Below, piece by piece: positions 1 to 4,970 of a DNA stretch of 15,700 bases (position 1 is the first letter of the stretch; the number at the start of each line of letters is the position of its first letter). A program made the position numbers and the translations under genes. Source of the stretch: Acidimicrobiales bacterium (GTDB lineage: Bacteria; Actinomycetota; Acidimicrobiia; Acidimicrobiales; SHLQ01). The DNA lies in NCBI GenBank assembly GCA_013002375.1, contig JABDJW010000388.1:1-15700 (forward strand), written 5' to 3'. The notes beneath the pieces were generated by a model. That model worked only from the letters and a program-made list of their open reading frames with translations. It had not been told where the DNA came from and did not search any database.

Positions 1-417
1 TTCGTGCCCCGCATGCTGGCCCAGGACACGCCGGGCCACATCGTGAACACTGCGTCGGTTGCGGCCTTCGTCACCGCGCCGGCCTCGGCGCCCTACGTCG
101 TGTCGAAGGGCGCGGCGCTCAGCCTGACCGAGTGCCTGGCCCACGATCTTGCGACGGTGGGCTCGAAACTCGGCGCGTCGGTGCGGCCCGAGCGCTACGG
201 CGCGGACAACTCCGACAGCACGAAAGCGGTGGCGGAGGCTCTCGCCTCGATGACCAGTGCCGGTCTCGCGCCCGAGGCCGCGGTCGCGCCGGTGATCGAC
301 GCCATCCGCAACGACACGTTCCTGATCGGCACCAAACCCAGCCTCGATCAGCAGCTCGCGTCGCGGGCCCAGGCCCTGGGCGAGCGGCGGTTGCCGCCGG
401 TGAGCATCGTCGACTAG
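1..417 (+). CDS. Short-chain dehydrogenase/reductase, C-terminal part (5' end outside the window)
   Basis: An open frame enters from the left edge and ends at TAG 415-417. The visible 138 residues carry the second half of an SDR Rossmann enzyme: an NTAS stretch (catalytic Ser19 in partial numbering) followed by Tyr32-x3-Lys36 (YVVSK). This is the SDR Ser-Tyr-Lys set at normal spacing. The N-terminal NAD(P)-binding glycine motif lies outside the window. SDRs oxidise or reduce alcohols and ketones with NAD(P)H in the cytoplasm; the substrate cannot be told. One oddity: the 'PG' motif that normally follows the strand after the catalytic helix is not seen. The sequence reads GASVRPERYGADNSD instead, as if about ten residues were missing. 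The stop interlocks with that of the convergent methyltransferase through a shared CTAG (414-417). Confidence 0.85.
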   Translation, partial: FVPRMLAQDTPGHIVNTASVAAFVTAPASAPYVVSKGAALSLTECLAHDLATVGSKLGASVRPERYGADNSDSTKAVAEALASMTSAGLAPEAAVAPVIDAIRNDTFLIGTKPSLDQQLASRAQALGERRLPPVSIVD

Positions 418-1328
418 CCCGGCTCGAGCGGGGTCACCAGGTTGAAGTAGTCCGGGCTGATGCTCGCCAGGCTGAAGTTGTCGGGATCGAGTTCCTCCGG
501 CCCGCGGGTGACGGCCACGAACGACTTGTTCATCGCGATCTCGCTGATCACGCGCGCTTGGGACGCGCAGGCCAGCACGAACCGGAGCGCCAGGCGGGCG
601 ACCGGAATCGGTGGCTCCGTTGATTCGGTGCGTTGCAGAGCCTCGCTGGGTTCAGGCTCACGCTCGGACGACGGTGCCGGAGCGGAGGGCCGGTCCGGCC
701 GATCGCCTGCTTCGGCGGCCTTTCGCCGCATGCTTCGGGCCACGGCCGCCATGAAGGCCATGTCGGCATCCCAATCCTCGATCAGATAGGTGCCACCGAC
801 CCGCAGGTAGGGGAACAGGGCCTCGAACGACGCCAGGGTGGGTCCGTACAGGTGCGAAGCGTCGTCGATGATCAAGTCGAGCGGTTCACCGTCGAGCACC
901 TCGGCCGCGATGCTCCGCAGCCGGTCGCGATCGGCTTGATCGACGCCGTAGAACGGGTGGACGCGGCCGCCGAGCGAGCGTTGCTCGATGAAGTCGTCGA
1001 GCGCGGTCAGGCGTGATGGCTCGTTGTCGATCGCGATGAGGTGTTTCGGGTCGGCCCACAGCGCCATCAGCGCCGTGCTGCCTCCCTCGGCGATGCCGAG
1101 CTCGAAGATGTTGCCGCCCGCATGCTCCTGGCAGAGCTGCCGGTACCGATCGATCAGCTCGAGCGGCTTCACGATGTAGAAGCGGTCGGCGGTCGATTCG
1201 GCCTTGTACCCCGAGACGAACTCGACGCCGTCGACGGTGAGCGAGTCGCCGGAGAACAACGCGTCGACGTTGCCGAAGACCTCGCGCAGGTGCACCAGAT
1301 TGTCGGGATCGCGCCCCGGTTCAGTCAT
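414..1328 (-). CDS. Class I SAM-dependent methyltransferase, family-24 / CmcI-TylF type
   Basis: This 304-residue protein starts at ATG 1326-1328. It has a Rossmann methyltransferase core: motif I FELGIAEGG (residues 75-83) for SAM binding, an acidic residue ending strand 2 (Asp101, in AIDNEP), LIIDDASH (152-159), and GGTYLIEDW (178-186). The IDDASH plus IEDW pattern is typical of the cephalosporin-hydroxylase/TylF/MycE-like group, whose aspartates bind a metal and which often methylate sugar hydroxyls on natural products. Substrate inference is weak here. Residues about 207-240 form a low-complexity Pro/Glu/Ser linker that interrupts the C-terminal part. The product is cytosolic, with no signal peptide. 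The gene lies 49 nt downstream of the alcohol dehydrogenase on the same strand, so it may be read from there or from its own TACCGT -10-like site. It could be a non-methylating member of the CmcI-like family. Confidence 0.8.
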   Translation of the reverse strand: MTEPGRDPDNLVHLREVFGNVDALFSGDSLTVDGVEFVSGYKAESTADRFYIVKPLELIDRYRQLCQEHAGGNIFELGIAEGGSTALMALWADPKHLIAIDNEPSRLTALDDFIEQRSLGGRVHPFYGVDQADRDRLRSIAAEVLDGEPLDLIIDDASHLYGPTLASFEALFPYLRVGGTYLIEDWDADMAFMAAVARSMRRKAAEAGDRPDRPSAPAPSSEREPEPSEALQRTESTEPPIPVARLALRFVLACASQARVISEIAMNKSFVAVTRGPEELDPDNFSLASISPDYFNLVTPLEPG

Positions 1329-1336
1329 GGCATCAA

Positions 1337-1342
1337 ACGGTA
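1337..1342 (-). promoter_or_regulatory. Putative -10 box of the methyltransferase
   Basis: On the minus strand TACCGT (a TANNNT match) is followed by 8 nt and then the ATG. The spacing would put the transcript start at or next to the start codon. No good -35 is evident. Confidence 0.35.
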
Positions 1343-1377
1343 CCGGTCGGCCTCGTCGCGGGCACCTTCGGCGTGCA

Positions 1378-2382
1378 TCACGTCATGGTGACCATGATCT
1401 TCCCGAACGACCGGGGGCCGGCGATCAGCTCGTTGACGTCGGACCAGCGCTCGAGCGGAATGCGGTGGGTGATCATCGGGGCCATGTCGTGCCGGTCGAT
1501 GAGCTCGATGGCGTCCTCGAAGCGGTCCGGGTATTCCATGGCACCGCGAATCGTGAGCTCCTTGGTGAGAATGGTCAAGAAGCTGGTGGGTACGTCCTGG
1601 AAGTGGAGCCCCGCGACCGAGATGCGGGCCCGCGTGCCGGCGTTGGCGATGATCGCAGGGATCACGGGGGGTGCACCGGTGCACTCGACGAACGCATCGG
1701 TCGCGGCCATGGGTCCGAACACCGTCTTGGTGAGACCGTGACGGTCGCGGATCGAGGCCCACACGTCGTCGTCCGCAGCCAGGGTGGCGTGGGCGCCGAT
1801 CTGTTCGGCGATGGCCAACCGTTCGGGGGAGAGGTCGATGGCCACGACATCGGAGGCGCCAGCATCGACTGCGGCACCGATTGCGGCCAGCCCGATCGGC
1901 CCCGCGCCGAACACGACGACCTGGTCGCCGGCGGTGATGTCGGCCTGGGCGGCGGCGTGCATGCCGACGCCGACCGGTTCGGTCAGGGCGGCCACCTCGA
2001 ACGAGAGATGGTCCGGGATGGCGAAGATCCGGCCACCGGCCGCCGCATTGCGCACCAGCAACCGGCGGGTGAACGCCCCTTCGGTGCCCCCGTTGCCGAT
2101 GTGGCTGACATCGTTGTTGCCGGGGTTGGCCACCACTCGATCTCCGACCGTCACGCCGGTCACGGCCGAGCCGGCGAAGCTGACCGTGCCGGAGAACTCG
2201 TGACCCAACGGCATCGGTTCGGGTCCCGGACCCATGAGGCCACCCTGCTTGATGTAGGTGAGATCGCTCCCGCATACGCCACAAGCCGCGACGTCGATCA
2301 CGACATCGGCCGGACCGGGCTCGGGTTCGGCGACCTCGTCGAGTCGGGCATCGCCGGGGCCGTGGACGCGTACGAGTTCCAT
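1378..2382 (-). CDS. Zinc-type medium-chain alcohol dehydrogenase (MDR family)
   Basis: A 334-residue NAD(P)-dependent dehydrogenase that interconverts an alcohol and an aldehyde or ketone. The N-terminal GroES-like domain carries the likely catalytic zinc ligands Cys37 (CGVCGSD), His61-Glu62 (GHE) and Glu135 (LTEP). The Rossmann domain carries GAGPIG (159-164), and Asp183 at the end of the second strand suggests NAD rather than NADP. The overall shape is that of threonine- or butanediol-dehydrogenase-like enzymes. The four-cysteine lobe that holds the structural zinc in that group is missing: residues 81-105 contain no Cys (for example VANPGNNDVSHIGNGG). The gene is divergent from the Baeyer-Villiger-type monooxygenase across 59 bp, which suggests it supplies a ketone to that enzyme. 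The exact substrate is unknown. Confidence 0.9.
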   Translation of the reverse strand: MELVRVHGPGDARLDEVAEPEPGPADVVIDVAACGVCGSDLTYIKQGGLMGPGPEPMPLGHEFSGTVSFAGSAVTGVTVGDRVVANPGNNDVSHIGNGGTEGAFTRRLLVRNAAAGGRIFAIPDHLSFEVAALTEPVGVGMHAAAQADITAGDQVVVFGAGPIGLAAIGAAVDAGASDVVAIDLSPERLAIAEQIGAHATLAADDDVWASIRDRHGLTKTVFGPMAATDAFVECTGAPPVIPAIIANAGTRARISVAGLHFQDVPTSFLTILTKELTIRGAMEYPDRFEDAIELIDRHDMAPMITHRIPLERWSDVNELIAGPRSFGKIMVTMT

Positions 2383-2388
2383 CCGGGT

Positions 2389-2394
2389 ATCTTC
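2389..2394 (-). promoter_or_regulatory. Putative extended -10 box of the alcohol dehydrogenase
   Basis: The minus strand reads TGC-GAAGAT, then 6 nt, then ATG. The hexamer keeps the key A (second) and T (sixth) positions of a -10 element, and the preceding TGn resembles an extended -10. It is a weak match on its own. The spacing equals that found before three other starts in the window. Confidence 0.3.
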
Positions 2395-2429
2395 GCACCC
2401 CGATCTGGCGGCGGCACGGTGACGCAGCG

Positions 2430-2435
2430 CATACT
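2430..2435 (+). promoter_or_regulatory. Putative -10 box of the flavin monooxygenase
   Basis: CATACT, one mismatch from TATACT, is followed by 6 nt and the ATG at 2442. This fits a leaderless transcript. No Shine-Dalgarno sequence is visible in the 6 nt between them. Confidence 0.4.
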
Positions 2436-2441
2436 GCCCCT

Positions 2442-3890
2442 ATGCGTGAGGAACCGAAGTTCGCAATCATCGGTGCCGGAATGTCGGGCATCTTGGCTGC
2501 CATCCGGCTTCAGGAGGCCGGTATCGACTTCACCGTGTTCGAGAAGGCCGACCGGGTGGGCGGCACGTGGCGCGAGAACACCTATCCGGGAATCGCGTGC
2601 GACGTGCCATCGCACATCTACAGCTACTCGTTCGAGCTCAACCCCGACTGGAGTCACTTCTGTTCGCCCGGCGCCGAGATTCAGCAGTACTTCGAAGACA
2701 TCGTCGATCGTCGCGGCATCGATGCCTACATCCGCTTCGGAGCTGCGGTCACCAGTGCCCGCTGGAACGGTGAGGCGTGGGAGGTCACTGCAGCCGACGG
2801 GTACTCGGACACGTTCGATTGGGTCATCGCCGCAACCGGCATCCTGCACCACCCGAAGTTGCCCGACATCGAAGGGCTCGACTCGTTCGAGGGCCACATG
2901 TGGCACAGCGCCCGCTGGAACCACGACATCGATCTCTCCGACAAACGGGTGGGCGTGATCGGTACCGGGTCGACCGGCACCCAGATCACGGGCACGCTGG
3001 CCGGCACGGTGGCCCACTACTCGTTGTTTCAGCGCACCGCGCAATGGGTGGTGCCGGTCGAGCAGATCGAATACACCGAGGAGGAGCGCGAGAACTTCCG
3101 GACCAACGGCGAGGAGCTGCGCAATCTGCACGAGACGCTGTCGAAGCAGTTCAACGACGGGTTCGCGACGTCCATCCTCGACAAGGATTCCGGTATCTCC
3201 GACAGCATCGAGGAGAATTGCCGCAACTATCTCGAGACGAACGTCACCGACCCCGAGCTACGAGAGAAGCTCCGGCCCACCTACCGGGCGGCCTGCAAGC
3301 GGCTCGTGGTGTCGCACAACTTCTATGACGCGGTGCAACGCGAGCGCACCGAGGTCGTGACCGAGCCGATCGAGCGGATCGAACCCTCCGGTGTTCGTAC
3401 CGCCGACGGCCGACTCCACGAGCTCGACGTGCTCGTGCTCGCCACCGGCTTCCAGGTCGACCGGTTCATGCGGCCGATGGAGATCTCCGGCGTCGATGGT
3501 GTGTTGCTCGACGACGTCTGGAGCGAACGGCCATCGGCCTACCTCGCGCTCGGTGTGCACGGGTTCCCCAACTTCTTCATGCTGAACGGGCCGAACAGTC
3601 CGGTCGGCAACTTCTCGCTGATCCAGACCGCGGAGCTGCAGTTCGAGTACATCATGCAGCTCGTCGAGCTCTGGCGGGCCGGCCAGATCGACTTTGCCCA
3701 CCCGAGCGAGGCGGCCGCGCAGGCCTTCGAAGCCGAGCGCGTCGAGGCGGCGAAGGGCACGGTGTGGGCCACCGGCTGCTCGAGCTGGTACCTCGACGAT
3801 CGAGGTATTCCCTTCACCTGGCCGTTCGCGTTCAGTCGCTTCCGCGACGAGATGGCCGAGCCCAAACTCGGCGATTACGAGACTGTCTAG
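2442..3890 (+). CDS. FAD/NADPH-dependent monooxygenase, type I Baeyer-Villiger-like
   Basis: This 482-residue protein has two dinucleotide-binding motifs: FAD-binding GAGMSG (11-16) and NADPH-binding GTGSTG (174-179). It also has both marks of type I Baeyer-Villiger monooxygenases. The first is GG-x-W-x4-YPG-x3-D (Gly40 to Asp54). The second is F-x-G-x3-H-x3-W (Phe149 to Trp159), where the position after Trp is Asn160 instead of the usual Pro or Asp. A late ATGFQ motif and a C-terminal WATGCSSWYLDD segment fit this flavoprotein class. These enzymes insert an oxygen next to a ketone to give an ester or lactone, and some act on heteroatoms. At 482 residues it is somewhat shorter than cyclohexanone or phenylacetone monooxygenases. 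A plain N-hydroxylating or flavin-containing monooxygenase activity cannot be excluded. The divergent alcohol dehydrogenase is the likely partner. Confidence 0.88.
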   Translation: MREEPKFAIIGAGMSGILAAIRLQEAGIDFTVFEKADRVGGTWRENTYPGIACDVPSHIYSYSFELNPDWSHFCSPGAEIQQYFEDIVDRRGIDAYIRFGAAVTSARWNGEAWEVTAADGYSDTFDWVIAATGILHHPKLPDIEGLDSFEGHMWHSARWNHDIDLSDKRVGVIGTGSTGTQITGTLAGTVAHYSLFQRTAQWVVPVEQIEYTEEERENFRTNGEELRNLHETLSKQFNDGFATSILDKDSGISDSIEENCRNYLETNVTDPELREKLRPTYRAACKRLVVSHNFYDAVQRERTEVVTEPIERIEPSGVRTADGRLHELDVLVLATGFQVDRFMRPMEISGVDGVLLDDVWSERPSAYLALGVHGFPNFFMLNGPNSPVGNFSLIQTAELQFEYIMQLVELWRAGQIDFAHPSEAAAQAFEAERVEAAKGTVWATGCSSWYLDDRGIPFTWPFAFSRFRDEMAEPKLGDYETV

Positions 3891-3912
3891 TTCCGCCGGC
3901 TCGATCCGCCCG
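3891..3912. repeat. 22-bp direct repeat, copy 1
   Basis: Begins immediately after the monooxygenase stop codon. The sequence runs from TTCCGCCGGC to ATCCGCCCG and recurs exactly at 3987-4008. Its last bases form the left arm of a small hairpin. Confidence 0.85.
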
Positions 3913-3920
3913 TTGGGCGG
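3906..3920. terminator. Hairpin in the convergent spacer, possible terminator
   Basis: CCGCCC-GTT-GGGCGG is a perfect 6-bp GC stem with a 3-nt loop, located 15 nt after the monooxygenase stop. There is no following T-run, so it is not a canonical intrinsic terminator. Its place between convergent genes is the main support. Confidence 0.3.
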
Positions 3921-3959
3921 TCTCGACTCGCGCGGCGGCTGCAGCGGAGCTGGTGTCTC

Positions 3960-3979
3960 GTCGCTCCTCCGTCGCTCCT
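3960..3979. repeat. Short tandem repeat, 9-bp unit GTCGCTCCT
   Basis: GTCGCTCCT occurs at 3960-3968 and 3971-3979 (period 11), between the two copies of the 22-bp repeat. The spacer therefore looks composite and repeat-derived rather than coding. Confidence 0.5.
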
Positions 3980-3986
3980 GGCCCAA

Positions 3987-4008
3987 TTCCGCCGGCTCGA
4001 TCCGCCCG
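3987..4008. repeat. 22-bp direct repeat, copy 2
   Basis: An exact second copy of 3891-3912, starting 96 bp after the first and ending 1 bp before the stop codon of the convergent CobW-type gene. Identity stops on both sides: flanking bases are G and T at copy 1, A and C at copy 2. Together the copies bracket nearly the whole 119-bp spacer. Confidence 0.85.
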
Positions 4009-4009
4009 C

Positions 4010-4900
4010 TCACCGAAGGTGGATGACCACCAGGTCGGTCGGGAGTTCGGCCTCGGCCTCGGGGAGTTCGGTGATCGAGCACCGTCGGCCGACCAGTTGA
4101 ATCAGCAAAGGGGTGCCATCGGCGTCGACCGCGATGCCCTTGGCGCGGACCGCCGAGCTCGGCAGGTCCGAGAGCATGGCGTCGAGTTCGGCTCGTTCGA
4201 TCGGCACCGGCAGCGGGCGTCGCTCCACTTCGTGATGATCGAACAGGGTCGCTTCGGGAACATCGACTACGCCGCCGGGTCGGCGTCCCCCGAGGTGCAG
4301 CAGTGACGCGACCACGGCACTCTCGCCGTCGACGACCGGCGCATCGGGCGCGATGGATGCAATGTCGCGCCGGACCGCGTCGGCCAGTTCGGTGTCGACC
4401 AGATCGAGCTTGGTGAGTACCACGACGTCGGCGGCGGCAACCTGTTCGGTCACGTAGTGGCCGGCGAGAGGATCGGCTCGGCGCTCGAGGAAATGGTCGG
4501 CGTCGACCAGGGTGACCACGCCGTCGAGCTTGAAGCCGGCGCTTCGGGCCCACGGGAGGACCCGGGCCGGTTCGGCCACCCCGCTCAGCTCGACGACGAC
4601 GTGGGCCGGTGGTTCGGGGCGAGCCCGCAGTTCGTCGAACGCGGCCCCGAAACCGTCGCTCAGGCTGCAGCACACGCAGCCGTCGGTGAGCTCGATCGTG
4701 TCGCCATGGCGAGAGGCGATCAGGCGGGCATCGAGGTTGATCTCGCCGATGTCGTTCACCAGCACGGCGATGGGCAGATCGGCGGTGGCCAACAGCTCGT
4801 TGATCAACGTGGTCTTCCCGGCGCCCAGGTAGCCGGCGATGAAGGTCAGTGGTACTCGACACCCATCCCAGGGCAGATACTCGGGTTCTTGGTACGGCAC
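4010..4900 (-). CDS. CobW/P47K (COG0523-type) GTPase, putative metallochaperone
   Basis: A 296-residue G3E-family P-loop GTPase. Walker A is GYLGAGKTT (23-31). The family metal-binding CxCC is Cys75-Val-Cys77-Cys78 in DGCVCCS. ELSGVAEP (104-111) and the guanine-specificity-like TKLD (163-166) follow in order, and residues about 235-296 look like the CobW C-terminal domain. Relatives bind zinc, cobalt or other metals and deliver them to client enzymes under GTP hydrolysis. No cobalamin or nitrile hydratase gene is in view to name a client. The start is GTG at 4898-4900, chosen because it precedes the conserved core by a normal length and has a -10-like CAGACT exactly 6 nt upstream. The gene stands alone: convergent with the monooxygenase and divergent from the acyltransferase. 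Confidence 0.9.
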   Translation of the reverse strand: MPYQEPEYLPWDGCRVPLTFIAGYLGAGKTTLINELLATADLPIAVLVNDIGEINLDARLIASRHGDTIELTDGCVCCSLSDGFGAAFDELRARPEPPAHVVVELSGVAEPARVLPWARSAGFKLDGVVTLVDADHFLERRADPLAGHYVTEQVAAADVVVLTKLDLVDTELADAVRRDIASIAPDAPVVDGESAVVASLLHLGGRRPGGVVDVPEATLFDHHEVERRPLPVPIERAELDAMLSDLPSSAVRAKGIAVDADGTPLLIQLVGRRCSITELPEAEAELPTDLVVIHLR

Positions 4901-4906
4901 CGCCTC

Positions 4907-4912
4907 AGTCTG
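4907..4912 (-). promoter_or_regulatory. Putative -10 box of the CobW-type gene
   Basis: On the minus strand CAGACT, then 6 nt, then GTG. It keeps the A and T at hexamer positions 2 and 6 and supports the GTG start. It is weak taken alone. Confidence 0.3.
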
Positions 4913-4958
4913 CCCGAAAGACCCCGTGGTGCGGTGGTCACAGGGCGTGACCGAGCCG

Positions 4959-4964
4959 TACCAT
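4959..4964 (+). promoter_or_regulatory. Putative -10 box of the acyltransferase gene
   Basis: TACCAT (a TANNNT match) is followed by 6 nt and the ATG at 4971, the geometry of a leaderless actinobacterial promoter. A loose -35, TGGTCA at 4935-4940, lies 18 bp upstream. Confidence 0.45.
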
Positions 4965-4970
4965 GGTCAG

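Noticed and set aside
1204..2958. Plus-strand open frame (584 codons) across the methyltransferase, dehydrogenase and monooxygenase genes
   Set aside because: It crosses three real genes on both strands and has no domain content.
4839..4970. Upstream extension of the acyltransferase start
   Set aside because: The extra 44 residues overlap the divergent GTPase coding region, lack family-like sequence, and would pass through the -10-like site placed just before ATG 4971.
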